Source: Hysterangium stoloniferum
Lineage: Eukaryota; Basidiomycota; Agaricomycetes; Hysterangiales; Hysterangiaceae
Direction: 5' to 3'
Assembly: GCA_015178975.1 (NCBI GenBank)
Contig: WHVD01000235.1
Coordinates: 1 to 64,000, forward strand
DNA length: 64,000 nucleotides
This document shows positions 31,448 to 43,207 of this stretch, piece by piece. Below the pieces are notes generated by a model that had not been told where the DNA came from, did not search any database, and saw only the letters and a program-made list of their open reading frames with translations. Both the position numbers and the translations under genes were made by a program. The number at the start of each line of letters is the position of its first letter. Position 1 is the first letter of the stretch.

Positions 31448-33111
31448 TCATCTTGGCAGAACAACTTCTAACAGTGCACTCAAAGAGTCTGATACTTCTG
31501 CGAGACTCATGATGTCCATGATATAATCCAGGGCCTTGTATTGGGCTCTGTCGTATTCAGGGAGGTCAGACCATTTGATCTTGATGTCGTTGGTGTTAAG
31601 AGTGATCTTCTTGTCCTTAGGTAAGTCATCAATAAGCGTGCTAGCTTGAGTCTGCATCGGAGTTCGAAAGGGGGTATTAGGCACTCCATTGTGGCGCTCC
31701 CCACATCCTGAATTCCCTCCTTGGTCTGAAGTATTCGAACTCCCAGATGAATCACTAGGGGGTCCTGATGGCAAGAAAGGATTCGAAGTGATCGGCAGAG
31801 AATGGTGGGGACTGTCTGAGTTCAGTGATCCTCGACCAGCAACTGGGCCAGCTATACCCTCAGTGAATGCTGTAGAGAAAGATGGTCGACCCTTGCTGGC
31901 GACCAATCAGTTTCTGACAGTGGTCACCTTGTTCCCGAAGTTAGGGCTGTTCGAGACTCCTTCAAATGTGACGCGAGAGTGATGATCTCCCTGGAGAGGC
32001 ACTGGGCCGGGTTCCATCGCGATTTGTCTCTCGATCTCTGTCATGTTCAGAAGTCAACACGGCTGAGGTTGATGAAAAGGAGTGCAGACCTCAATCCTCT
32101 TTTCCTGAAGGTGTTCTATCACCTGTGTCCTCATCTCCCATGGAAAATCCTCCAATATCACGGAACAGTTGAGAGAATGTAGGAAACAAGTATCAGGAGG
32201 TTGCGAACGAATGAATTAGTCGTGGAGAGAGGTGAATCGGGGACCTGAATCGAGTCATTATAGGGGAGGAGTACCTCTAAAACCATCTTATCGAGTCTCC
32301 TTTTGTTTCGCTTCAACTGACCCCTTAAGGTGAAGTATGCAAATGATAGATTTGGTGTGACTCCATTGAGAGACTCCTCCAACATACGGATGTACATATA
32401 CTGGTAGTCAACCTTAGGCACAACATGATCTCCGCTGAGCAGGACGTGTAGGATTTGCAATGCATCATTATGCGTACGAAGTGCTTCAAGGAATAGAGAG
32501 AACACCTCCCGCTTGAGAATCCTTTTTCCTCCCTCCATAGCGGTTGTCACCTCATTTGACCATTTGGGAATCGATCGGGTCAAGTCCTCAAGACTCCCTG
32601 GTCACGTGAATAAATCCCGCACCGATAAGATCACCTGATAACGACTTAACCAGACTGCTACAGTCACTGGTAAAAGGGGGTAATCTGTATTGTACTCCTC
32701 CACAAAGGGAGTAACCTGATCCTCAGAGATTCGATCGGTGTAGTACATATCCCATTGCAAGTCGATGGGCTGAGCGTAAACCATATGACCTCTGAGGAAC
32801 TGCTTAAGGATAACCTGTCTCAGAGGAAACGTGAGAATGGGCTCGGGTGCTCGACTAGGCTCAACATTGGCTCCAGGGGTGCTCAACTGCCCGGTTGATG
32901 AGCATTCCTCAGGTGGATCAGGGGGAATATTTGTTGACGATCCAGCTACTACCCTGGAGGGATCCTCCGGAGGAGCTGATCCTTGAAAGGTCGACGAAGA
33001 CTTCCTCAAAGTGACATTACGGGGTGGTTCTAGGTTAGCGGGTCTTTGACGAGGCATGGAACTGCTCGGAGTTGATGAAGACCTCGGTGTTTGGTTTTTG
33101 CCCGTAGTCAT
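31448..33111 (-). pseudogene. Ty3 gag N-terminal region (element 21135-33681)
   Basis: Three minus-strand frames follow the 5' LTR: 33111-32602 (Ser/Pro-rich start, then a structured segment QPIDLQWDMYYTD), 32583-32158 (helical capsid-like segment) and 31906-31448 (Ser/Gly-rich, then KIKWSDLPEYDRAQ). Position and character fit gag, but sequence alone does not prove the capsid fold. Stops and shifts separate the frames. Confidence 0.6.
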
Positions 33112-33189
33112 TCGCGTGCTCGAGTCTTAGTAGTCAAATAATAAGGTCTTTCCTTGTAGGAAAAGAACGGTCTGGCCCGGATCACCACT

Positions 33190-33681
33190 GTACAGTTGCT
33201 TGTGACGACTAGAACAAGAGAATAGAAGAGTTGACCTTTGCGGTACAACTCATAGCTAGAAGTAAGAGAGAAAATCAGCGAAAGACTGAATATCTAGGGT
33301 AGAGAGATAGCAGCGCGAGTTGACTACAGTGTCAACAAGCGCAAAGACTTGAGAGTGGGACTCGACCTTCGCAGTTCGAGTCCAAAGACCATTAGTATGC
33401 GAGAAAACACTACCTTTATAGGTAACTGAGATGTTACCCTTGACACCTCTCACTATTCGATGTCTGGGTTGTTACGAGGTGGTGTCTGCTGGGTAAAAAG
33501 TGTCTTCTCTTCTGGTGCCGAGTGCACCCACAGGTATACACAAAGCTTCGAACTAAGAAATAAAGGTACACTCGAAAAGTATAAGGAATTAAAGAAAGGA
33601 AACAATACTAGATAATAATGCAGTATAATATGTCTAATATTTAACAGCCTGATCATGATATATGTATGCATACCCTTCACA
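33190..33681 (-). repeat. 5' LTR of Ty3 element, truncated
   Basis: It matches 21290-21779 of the left LTR and ends CCCTTCACA before the TSD. The inner ~155 bp are missing. On the minus strand the next bases read GTGGTGATCCGGGCC, which would suit a primer-binding site starting TGG, so the LTR may have been trimmed and extended during reverse transcription rather than by a later deletion. Confidence 0.8.
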
Positions 33682-33686
33682 CAGAC

Positions 33687-34255
33687 ATACCCATGCATGT
33701 CATTTGAGCTGCAGATAATGAAAAAGATAGAACAGAGCCCTTGAAATTGGTTGTCAAGTGGTTGATTATGGTTTCACAGTTGCTTTGTGCAGTCAGGAAG
33801 GTGTTGTTCGGATTTGGAAACCCTATGAAACACATCAAATGCAGTCTGATACATCATGTAGCGAAGAGTAGCAGTACTCTGTGTGGTAATGCATTGGAAA
33901 AAATGAGAAAAAACCTTCTCATCCATTCTTTGCCATTTTCATCAGGCTACTTTATAAAGTACAGCAGATGAGCAGATGGCAGAGGGGGTGGAAAGCCCAC
34001 AATGGTAGAACACAACAAAGATGCTGGGATATCTGGAGGAGCAGCAGGGTGCAAGTGAGGTTGCTGGGTGGTCCAGGAGAGCTTAAACTGAACTTGTTGA
34101 AGAATGTGAGGAAGTTCACAGATGTGAGCAAGCTCACAGATGTGAGCAAGCTTGCAGATGAGAGGTTTAGTGGCAAGGTGGAGGAGCTTATTAAAGAGCT
34201 TTCAGGGCTGGTGTTGTTGTATGGATCATTGGAGGCACATAGTTGCTGATTTCTC
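33687..34255 (+). other. Region resuming the locus split by the Ty3 element
   Basis: A WD40 blade-like reading (VALCSQEGVVRIWKPYE) lies at 33770-33832. An 18-bp direct repeat (ACAGATGTGAGCAAGCTC) about 2.7 times at 34115-34165 falls within a Lys/Glu-rich plus-strand frame ending at 34249 (DVSKLTDVSKLADERFSG). No complete gene is seen. Confidence 0.4.
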
Positions 34256-34530
34256 TGTTTTTATTAAAAATAGCATGAATTGACTTATTGTAATACACAA
34301 TCTACAAGGGTTCAATAGGCTTATTGTAAGGGTACTTGTCTATCAGTTAGTGAATCATCTTCTGACATGATAGGTTTGGTGATACTTTGGGTGTACATGG
34401 GTAAAATGATGCATTAACCTCCCTGGGAATGGTCCACAATATGTATCTTCATATAAAACTTTGAAGGAGGAGATGAACTGCCCCTAGGAGAAGGATGTTT
34501 CATTATCATTTCCAACAGTTTTTGGAATAT
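34256..34530 (+). repeat. Dispersed repeat, copy 2
   Basis: It is a diverged direct copy of 18612-18890 (ATTAAAAATAGCATGA, GTAATACACAATCTACAAG, CTTCTGACATGATAGGT, CATTTCCAACAG). Both copies border the locus interrupted by the large Ty3 element. Confidence 0.65.
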
Positions 34531-34865
34531 GAGGCTACATATGGGGGAGAGATGGGACTCAATCAGGTTGCAGGTACTGTCTGTCCAAGCATGATTTGTT
34601 GAGAGAGGTTATTTTGATATTTGGTAGTGATAAACTCCATGAAGCCCTCCACCCTGCTCACCCCCACCTATTGTTTGTGCAGTGTGAAGTTAAACCTTGG
34701 CAAAGCTGGGTAAAGATCAGTGTTGGCATTAAGACCTAAGGGTTAAGTTAAATTAAGGCTTAATTCATTCTAAGGTTAAGCCTTAGTATCAGCTGAAGAT
34801 TTAAATAAGCCTTAATAATGTACAAGTCAAAATATATGACACAGAAGCAAGTGGCAATGTAAGCA
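34531..34865. other. No gene seen
   Basis: Diverged AT-rich sequence. TTAAGGCTTAA/TTAAGCCTTA words (34735-34815) suggest a small inverted or tandem decayed repeat. Nothing else is recognised. Confidence 0.5.
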
Positions 34866-35114
34866 TTGGATAAGATAGATTCCAGTGTTGTTTTCCCGAA
34901 TTATGCTAGATTCATGCGCTGGGATAGGAGTGGCGCTATCGTGACGGAAAAAGTCCGTCTTGAGTTTAAAAAAGCCGTTTGGGACGACGCGTTCAGTGAC
35001 AATGGTTCCTTGGAGCGTACTACCAAGGTTGTGCTTGATACGCTGGGTCAGATTACACTATATGCGACGGCACACCAAGCTGCACAGTTCCGGACACATG
35101 TCTTGGTTAATTAA
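34866..35114 (+). pseudogene. Rearranged fragment of a FunK1-type kinase gene
   Basis: The frame joins two pieces typical of FunK1 N-terminal regions in reversed order. First comes YARFMRWDRSGAIVTEKV, then DTLGQITLYATAHQAAQFRTHV, which in intact members precedes it. The first piece shares 38 identical bases with the kinase relic near 51544-51581 (GATAGGAGTGGCGCTATCGT and 18 more). The break falls right after GTCCGTCT. It could derive from the joint of a tandem duplication. It is not a functional gene. Confidence 0.6.
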
Positions 35115-35169
35115 TTTAATTAACCCTTTAGATACCAACACACATACTGACTACCACTCTCCTTGACCA

Positions 35170-36030
35170 ATGGCAATGCCTCCCACAAAAGGCCCTCTCT
35201 GGGACTACTTCCTAGCTGGTGTAAAACAAAATGGATCACACAATCGGGCCCATTGTTGTGGTTGCATCAAAAAAAAGGTCCAGCAGGAGCAAGTATTGAA
35301 CTTGATGACAATGGGAACCCAAATCTATCATCAGAATCATGGGTAAGTGTCAATCTCAATTTTTACTGCAATTTTCACAGAACAGCATGTAAAGCTGGTG
35401 TTGGTGGTGTACTTGGGGTCAAATATTCAATGATTGCACATATACTGGGTAAAAATGGCAATATGCCTTGCCCAAATGCATCTGATGATGCACAGAAGAC
35501 TGCAAGGGAGGAGAAAAAGGGTAAGAAAAAGAGGGTGGAGGGAGGGGGAGGGTAGTGATAGTGAGAATGAGGGCAAGAAGAAACAAGCAGAACAAAAACT
35601 TCTCACCAATGTTGAAACAACCCTGAAACAGTCTTGGCTCAAAGTCTTTCAAGGAATCCCATTCTGACCCTGAAGTAATCCTAATTTTCTTGTTGTTCCA
35701 ATCAACTGTGGGCAGCATCATAAATCAGCTGAAGGGAGTGTTGCATGGTGAATATGCCATTTTGGCATCTGATGGGTGGAAGGACCAATCAAGGGACTCA
35801 GTGAATGATGTCAATCTATCTATTAGCAGAAAAGTAGCATTTCAAGCACTTGCATATAATCTAAAATTACTAGTATTGGTCCAGACATATCTTATCAACC
35901 TCACTTCATACAAAAGGATGGTAAGTCAATGTGCAACTTGAGAAAATTGCCAAGGTCAGGATTATGACACTGTTAACTTACCTATCACTGATGTTCTGAC
36001 CTGCAGAAACGTACCAACATTTGAGAGCCA
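35170..36030 (+). pseudogene. hAT-type transposase N-terminal half (BED finger, DUF659-like)
   Basis: From ATG 35170 a BED-finger start is seen (GPLWDYF, HNRAHCCGCIKK). A frameshift in an A8 run near 35270 leads to the frame ending SSESW at 35342. An intron GTAAGT...CACAG (35343-35380) follows, then GVKYSMIAHILGKNGNMPCPNA and a Lys-rich stretch. After a break, the DUF659-type LASDGWKDQSRDSVN appears (35762-35810). This order matches Ac/hAT-like transposases of Agaricomycetes. The C-terminal catalytic half is absent, and the 36060-36520 stretch is unassigned. Confidence 0.65.
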
Positions 36031-36769
36031 TAGAAGGAGGCTGGATTTGTAGAACAAGTGAAGTGGAAAAACCATGATGAAAGCAAAGTATCCCAGCTGC
36101 TCACAGTTCCCTGGTATGCTGACCTACATATTGGAGGATGATGTGGATATAAGAAACACTGAGGAAGAGACACTGAATCTGAAACCATGGACAGGGCTAG
36201 TGAAGTCATGTGCAGGTTGGTGGAAAGAAAGGCAAAATGGGTCCAGGAGGAGCAAGCACACAGTTCAGATGATGATGACCTGGGCAATGTCACATACAGG
36301 TGCCAGCACTCAAAGTGTTTGCCAAGATTCCTTGAATTACTGTTCTGGAGATGGAAGGAAACTGGTAGTGATGAGCAAATGAGGCAGGCTCACTGGCATC
36401 AGGCATACACAGAGGAGGCAAGGTTGATGGAATTGCTTGTCGACAAGGAGTGGGACTGTTATGATCCCAACATTTTGGACCCCCATGACTCGTTTCTTAC
36501 TAGAAAACCCTTGTTGTCTCATTACAGTAGGCAACAAAACTGTTTGGATGTTTCTTTGTTTTGAAAAGATCCTTTAGCATTAGCCCAAATTAAATTCTAA
36601 AAATTCTGAATAAATTATGATAGATACTCTAATATCACTAAATGTTGATTACATAACCATGATGTCATATGTCCATTTATGGTGATGTAATAATAGGATT
36701 AATGAACCTTGTACATCCGAATGGTTTTGTTGCCTGTATTTTATAAACCCTATATACTAAACTAGTACT

Positions 36770-37712
36770 TGGTATACCTTCCCTTGGCCTTAATTACAAC
36801 TTTGGCTCTTCTAGGCATACTCTCTATCAAGTTCTGACTCACCTCCCTTGGTATCTTTTCCCATTCCACTTGACAGTGCTCCCAAAGCTCCTCCACTTCA
36901 CTAGGTGGTGTTTCATAGTCAGCTAGCCTCCTTTTCGAGGGTTTAGATCTGGAGACTGTGCTGGCTATTTCATAACAGTGTAGCCATGGTCATCAAATCA
37001 CTTTTGAGCTAGTTTGCTAGTATGCTTTGGATCATTATCCTGCTAGAAGATGATATCAGATGGAGTTTTTTTGTAAAACTCAAGGGATTGCTGAAGTTCA
37101 TCCTCCAAGATGGAGCAGTAAAGCTGTGAATCCATCTTCCCTTCAATTCTAGTGGCATATCCAATGCCTTCCCAAAGTATGCAGCCCCACATCATCACAC
37201 TACCACCACCAAACTTCAATGTTCCCTCCACCTGCCTGTCAGTCAACCCCTCCCACCACCTTTTCTACACCCACTTCCTTCCATCTGACCCAAGATGATT
37301 GATTTTGGTCTCATAAGAGAATACAACTCTCTTCCAGTCCTCCAGAGTGTACTTCTGATGTCTCTTTGCCCACTGTAGCCTCTCCCTCCTGTCAGATCAT
37401 CTCAGAAGAGGGCACTTCTTCTTCACCACAGGTTTTAGGCCAGCCTTGTGTAAGACATGACAAACAGTTTGGGAGGAGAGGGACTTATCTGTGACATCCC
37501 GAAGAGACTTGGTAACTTGCACTGCATTATCAGATTTCTGCCTGCAAATGAGATGCTTAGCATAGCTGATATCAGCATATGTAAGCTTAGTTGGATGACC
37601 ACCAGAGGACTTGAAAGCCTCAGGACAGTATTTAGAGTGCATTTTTGAGATAGTTCCAATACTAACACCAGTGGTCTGATGAATAGAGTGCCCAAAGACA
37701 TTAGAGAGGGGC
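36770..37712 (-). pseudogene. Tc1-type transposase, decayed
   Basis: Minus-strand pieces at 37642-37397 (KSDNAVQVTKSLRDVTDKSLSSQTVCHVL) and 37246-37043 (GTLKFGGGSVMMWGC...) align in order with the intact transposase at 24201-25241. CAAGATGATTGATTTTGGTC marks the first catalytic Asp region, and ATGCTTTGGATCATTATCCTG marks the second. Stops interrupt the frame, and the third acidic position falls in a broken region near 36940. Confidence 0.8.
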
Positions 37713-38552
37713 TGTTACGACTGGACAATCCCGCCAGACACCGGGCACTAACCTGTACGCCCCCATGCGCTACAAGCACCAATCGTCTGTTTATAGGATT
37801 TCCCGCCCGGACTCCGTTACATCAAGACTCATTATGTTCGACCTCATTACGACACATATCAGTCACCGGACTTCCCCGGACTCCGTCTCTGTCTATGTCC
37901 GTCTTCGTCCCACGCATCAGTCACTGGTCCCCGCTTAGAATCCCGTCACCGCTCTAATCAAGCCCCGTTCCCATTTTAGTCAAATGACCTGTCACGATTT
38001 AGGACTCCGCTCCCACTCCATTTCCCATTATGGGTTATGCTTTGTCACGATTCGGACTCCGCTCCGTTCCGTTCCGTTCCTAACACCAATTTGGTGTTTA
38101 CTATTCCCGTTTTATGTTTTGTTAGTTTCGTTTCGTTATTACTGGATTTGGTATGTCATGCATTCCACGGTCTATATAAACTGGCAGATGTTGTACATAC
38201 AATCCAGTCAGAAAATTAGCTTAGATTCCCCCCAGTAATCTAATAACATTTTCCGCTCTAAAAACCTTACTTGATTCACATCGCTCGCACTAGTCGGAGC
38301 CCACGGGCTCCGGCGCATCTATCTCTCTCAACCAACTCGACTCACGACCCACGACCTCCGACTTACGACCCACGACCCCCGACTTATGACCTACGACCCA
38401 CGAACCCCGCCCGGACTCCCTGGGATCCCCATCTGTCCATTTGAAATTGGACAACACTATCTAGCGAGGGCGCAGCCTATAAGCTGAAGCCAAGTCCTAC
38501 TGGATATCCTGTGGGTTTCTCCGGAAACCCGGCCTGTGTGTGTATCCTAACA
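37713..38552 (+). mobile_element. Solo LTR (840 bp), TSD GGGGC
   Basis: It begins TGTTACGACTGGACAATCC, ends GTGTATCCTAACA, and is flanked by GGGGC at 37708-37712 and 38553-38557. It is the same family as 54061-54922 (opposite strand). It contains a promoter-like GGTCTATATAAACTGG (about 38170) and a CGACC/CGACTT tandem stretch at 38335-38405. It is inserted near the 5' end of the decayed Tc1 transposase. Confidence 0.9.
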
Positions 38553-38972
38553 GGGGCAGAGTAATGATGTATTCATGAATAGCAGGGAGAATTGTGTGCA
38601 TAGTGAATTGTGGGGACAAGCATGCTAAAAGGCCTTGTATTTATACTTGAATATGAACAAATCATGTGACTTTGGGGTTTAAGGTTTAGGTTTTAGGTTG
38701 TGGAAGTAAAGTCATGTGATCATGAATATCTTTAGACCACTTCTTTGCTTTGTGAGTCTTGGCAACACAACCGTTCAGATGTACAAGCTTCATTAATCCT
38801 ATTATTACATCACCATAAATGGACATATGACATCATGGTTATGTAATCAATATTTAGTGATATTAGAGCATCTATCAGAATTTATCCAGAATTCTTAGAA
38901 TTTAATTTGGGCTAATGCTAAAGGATCTTTTCAAAGCAAAGAAACATCCGAACGGTTTTGTTGCCTACTGTA

Positions 38973-39393
38973 TCAGAGCTTCTGCCCATGTCATTACCCC
39001 TTGCAGCTCCCCCAATACTTGTTCATAATGAACTAGTGGCCTATCCTGTCTCCACTCCATCCACTCCTCCATTTCTGTCTCCACGTATACTCTTACTTGC
39101 CACCTAATATTGTTCTCTTAGTACCATACATTAGTTTCCATTGCTCCCCACCTTGTCATCACTTCCCTTTGATTCCATCCTATACTTCACTTCTCTGATT
39201 GGCCTTCTGATCACCCATCTTGATGTAGTATAAAGTTCTTTCCCAGTTCTTCAGTTCAAATATCAACTTAGATTAGCCCCTCTTAGTTTTTTGCCTTACC
39301 CTCTCATCACTACATTCTTCAAGAGGGGTCTTCAGCAAGCCATGACCCTCTACCTTGACTCTTAGTGATTTGGCCCTCTGGTCAATTAAGCTA
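38973..39393. other. No gene seen
   Basis: C/T-rich sequence between the Tc1 element and the putative LTR of the next Ty3 element. No reading frame or repeat is recognised. Confidence 0.5.
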
Positions 39394-39687
39394 TGTAAGT
39401 GTTGACTCTTACTCATATTCTACTATCTGCTCTGTTTGTGTAAGGTTCAGCTTGAGAGATAGTGTAATCCTTCAGTTTGAGCTTCTTACAAAGAGGAACA
39501 AACAGAGTAGGAATAGGCTCCAATTCGAAATAACTCCTGTAACTAATGGGTGGCTTCCCTATTTATGCTAGCATTCGTAGACTAACCTCCTTAATGATAG
39601 ATAATAGAAATGAAATGGTGTAATGATCAGAAAATAATCTACCCTCTATTTAGCTCCTGAGTCTGCCACCAGGTCCGCTCCCATTAC
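39394..39687 (-). repeat. Putative 3' LTR of the second Ty3 element
   Basis: On the plus strand it runs TGTAAGTGTTGAC...CTCCCATTACA, and the adjoining minus-strand purine stretch GGGAGGGTGGG suits a polypurine tract. A minus-strand TATA-like GCATAAATAGG lies at about 39560. No partner LTR is available for comparison, so the left boundary is uncertain. Confidence 0.5.
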
Positions 39688-39736
39688 ACCCACCCTCCCA
39701 CGCTGCAATGCAGTGTGCCATTAACAGCGGGCTGGT

Positions 39737-41659
39737 TTAATGATGCAATTCCAACACCCCCCGCTCCAGCTTGTCAAAGTCGTCACTCACATAACCGCCA
39801 TCGAGGTCCATCTTCTCCTGTCGACCATGACCAATCTGTTGAGTCAATGCATCTGACCCATCCTTCTTCATCAACCAATATTGTGCTGATGCCCTTACAC
39901 ACCCCTCAGTTGCCTGCAGTGGACTTAAGACTGGCATGCCGTTCCCAGGCCGAGTTTCAAGGCAGTGCACTGAAGATGATGCCACTGGCACAGAAGTACC
40001 CTGCTGCCGCCTCCTTCTCTGGCGATGGATAGCACTTGAGGCCTGTGTTTGGTGCCGTGACGGTAGGCTCCCTGGTACATCCAGCTGTGGAGACAACCTG
40101 TCTATCAGCGATGCAGGTTGTTGTCTCTCCCTCCAGGCACGGGTCTGTTCCCTTACATGAGGGTTGACCATAGATTTGGGTTGCAGTATGTTATTCTTCT
40201 GCTGTGCTTCGAGGAGTTGACACTGCATAGTCTCGAACTGCTCCATACACAAGTCCCATGCCACTTGGATGCCTCGAAGAGCACGATAATGAACGGCAGC
40301 CATTGTAGTCATCAAAAACTCTGTGGATACTTGCATTGGATAATCCTGAGCATACATAGTGGGTGATTCTTGCGCAGCAATTGGGACAGCTGAACCGACA
40401 TAAATAGAAGGCAAGTCTTCAGCACTTGATATGTAAGACACTTCCTGATGACACTCTGAGCTCAAAGACATCTTGGCAACTTCGATTTGATTAGAGAGCC
40501 ACCCTTGGCCCCTGGGCAATGATCGAGCACTTGTAACACCTAATGCCTCCAGGTAAGCCTTCAATGGCTGAACGTGCTGAACATCTTGATATGGCAACCA
40601 GGTAGTGTTGCCAGTGTTCCACAAAACCTCAAAGAAAGCATTGATGCCCTTGCCCAAATGAGCAATAAGCTTCTCGACTGCCCACTCACAAGGCCAACTA
40701 CCAAAGCCAGGAATCTGCCTCAACTGCCTCCCTGGGAACAGACGATCATCATTCGGAATGTGTATATGAAGCAATGAGGCATGAAAACTTGGGTTAATCC
40801 CCTGCTGCTTGAGCTCCCTTGACCATTCCAACTGGTATGTTGCTCCTGGCTCCAGTACCTGGCTGATCCTAAAAGGCCCAATATATTTTGGCAGCAGTTT
40901 ACATGCCCAATTTTTTGGTAAGTGTAAGTTCTTCATGGATAGATAAACCAAATCATTGACACTAAATGCAGCAGACCTCCAGTGTCGATTTGCCTGCCAC
41001 GTCTGCTTAACCCTGGCTGTCAGTATCTCATCATGCGCATTCATGATTGCTAGCTTCATCCGTTCTGCAAATTCAAGGACACCTGGATACATTGTATTGT
41101 TGTCCCAGAGCAGTGGCCATGGCAGCCGACCATAATTCGGAAAAAATGGTGAGAATCCAGTTGTTTCTGATGTAGCGTTATTCATAGCAAACTCAATAGC
41201 AGGCAGCTTCGACACCCAATCTTTCTGGTTTGGTGCTACACATTGCCTAAGCATTTGAGTCATTGTTCGATTTGCATGTTCAGTTGCACCATCTGTTTGG
41301 GGGTGGTATGATGAAGACATCCGCAATTCGACTCCTATCAACTGATGAAGCTTTCTCCAAAAGATACTTGTAAATAGTGAATCTCAATCACTAATGATTT
41401 TGTCTGGCAGCCCATGCAACTTGTAAACATGTTTGAAGATCACCTCAGCCATTTGAATAGCAGTATAGTTGCTGCATGCTGGTACCAAATGGACCATGCA
41501 AGTTAAATGGTCAATAATCACACAGATGCTATCGAACTCTCTGAGGTGATTCTTGGACACTGGCAAGGGTCCTACAAAATCAATCCCAATTGCCTCCCAC
41601 GGCTGCGATGGCACTTCCATTGAATGAAGTTGTCCCTGCAGTTTCTGTGTTTCAGATTT
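39737..41659 (-). pseudogene. Ty3 integrase core and C-terminal domain (part 2)
   Basis: ORF 41620-41384 has the integrase core start (EAIGIDFVGPLPVS, the first catalytic Asp) through GLPDKIISD (second). After a stop, ORF 41341-39737 (534 codons) continues with SSSYHPQTDGATEH, including the third acidic residue region. The GPFRI-type linker and a long tail to 39737 follow. The end (FEVLWNTGNTTWLPYQDV) is a degenerate chromodomain-like segment. The upstream part is cut off by the LTR at 41660-43207. Confidence 0.85.
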
Positions 41660-43207
41660 TGTGAGGTATCAGCATTATCTCATAATGTTCTCTTAATTTT
41701 CTTTGAATTACTTAATATTTTCTCAAATTTTATTGTATTTTTATTATGTTTATTGTGAAAAATAGGCCTCATTCCTTTTAACTTCGCATAAATAATAGCA
41801 TATATGGACTCATATTATGCTATTATTATTTAATTAATTTATTATAATTTTTAACTAATTATTTATATTTTATTTACTTAGTTATTGCTTTTCGGCACCT
41901 TGCTGCAGACTTTGTCTGCGCATTTTTGGAGTCACGTGACGTATTAGATAAGCCTCCGGTGTCGGGATGTCACACAAGTCACGGAAGTGACTACCCGAGT
42001 CATTAATTGATTCCGCCGACTCATCGTTTGATTCCGTCCCGGGACCGCGGCCTTGAACCTTCATGTACAAGCAAGAGGTTAGAACCCTTGTCTCAGAGAG
42101 GGGAATCATGTGATAAATAAAGGGTAAATAATAACTAGAATATGAGGTCATTATGATCTAACTAGTGACCTCATAAACTAAATAATTAGCTAATTATTTA
42201 GTTATTATTTAGTTATTATTTAGCTATCAAAATGTATATAAGGAGGGCCAATGTCACAATATGGGGGCTTACGCAGGCTTGTCACGAGTCACAATAGAAC
42301 ACGTTGCAGATATTGACAATACGCTATTACGCTATTGTCCAAATTCTTTTGTCTAAAACCTTTCTTTGTTCAGTTTTTCTCTATTGTCTAGAATCATTTA
42401 TAAGTACACGTTATGTAGAAAGTACCTCAGTCGATTCCACTATATTGTGACGACTGAGGTAAGTCATACTACTTTATATTGTGACGACTGAGATATCTTC
42501 TGTTATAGCCAAGTTTCCAATAAAATCATCATATCTCACACATTTTACTGCACAGCTCAGAAGCTTATCTAATCATCCTAAGGACAATAATAGCCTTAGT
42601 CTGATACACTCACTGCAAGCACCTACACTTGCAGCATCTTGAATCTTTGTCAGCAACTCTTGAACTTAGCTAATCATCTAAGTTCCCCCAGCCTCACAGC
42701 TACCCTTTAGGCTTATTAATTACATAATAAACCTAATAAGTATCTAAGTATCCTTACTGAATTTCCCTGCCAATACTAGATTATTCAAGGCCCAGCCCTA
42801 AGTTTATTGAATTAATCAAGTACAAGCACTCAGATAATCCAATACAAATATTTTCTCTATTAATAAATTATGTAACACCTTGTTAAATAACTATTAATAG
42901 TTACAAATAGGCATACAAGAATCCGAAGCTTTATATCAAGTCTCTGCTAAGGTACTGCGCATATACTCAGCTTCTAGCCCCTATTCTCAAGGAATAGTTC
43001 TTTTATTTGCTAAAAGAGTCATATATTGTTCTATTGAACCTTTCAATAATCAAAATAAGCATTGATTTGAGTTGTTTAAGCTTAATAGCGCAGCTCATTA
43101 ATCTATCAGTATTTAAATTACTGGACCTTTCCTTGTTTTATTGTTGAAGCTCTGTGACACTATAACATATATTGAGCTATTTAAGAGAATCCCCTGAATA
43201 CATTACA
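41660..43207 (+). mobile_element. Long solo LTR (1548 bp) splitting the integrase, TSD GATTT
   Basis: It begins TGTGAGGTATC, ends GAATACATTACA, and is flanked by GATTT at 41655-41659 and 43208-43212. Removing it rejoins the integrase reading at a Leu-Lys-Ser codon run. It is related to the LTR at 3952-5224, with matching termini and the shared AGCTTATCTAATCATCCTAA block. AT-rich ends flank a more GC-rich middle. No gene is recognised inside. Confidence 0.88.

Larger units (their letters stand above)
21135..33681 (-). mobile_element. Ty3/gypsy chromovirus (12.5 kb), TSD CAGAC
   Basis: Left LTR (21135-21779) and right LTR (33190-33681) bracket a minus-strand gag-pol, with CAGAC at 21130-21134 and 33682-33686. 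Reading the minus strand, the order is gag, protease, reverse transcriptase, RNase H, integrase, chromodomain, then an unusual ~2.2-kb region before the 3' LTR. The polypurine tract is ACTGGGGGGCAC on the minus strand next to 21780. The right (5') LTR lacks about 155 bp of its inner end. All ORFs carry stops or frameshifts and the reverse transcriptase active site is altered, so it is inactive. An intact Tc1 transposon (23961-25555) sits in its 3' region. Confidence 0.9.
36525..38970 (-). mobile_element. Decayed Tc1-type transposon with nested solo LTR, TSD TA
   Basis: It begins CAGTAGGCAACAAAAC and ends GTTTTGTTGCCTACTG, with TA at 36523-36524 and 38971-38972. The inverted repeats are about 212 bp (36525-36736, about 38757-38970). 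Each repeat contains an outer GGCAACAAAACSGTTYGGATG and an inverted inner copy ending TTGTTGCC, the same architecture as the Tc1 element at 23961. An 840-bp LTR interrupts the interior. Confidence 0.88.

Noticed and set aside
18612..34530. A 16-kb element bounded by the two dispersed-repeat copies
   Set aside because: The copies are too diverged from one another to be element ends of a unit containing much younger insertions, and no TSD is seen.
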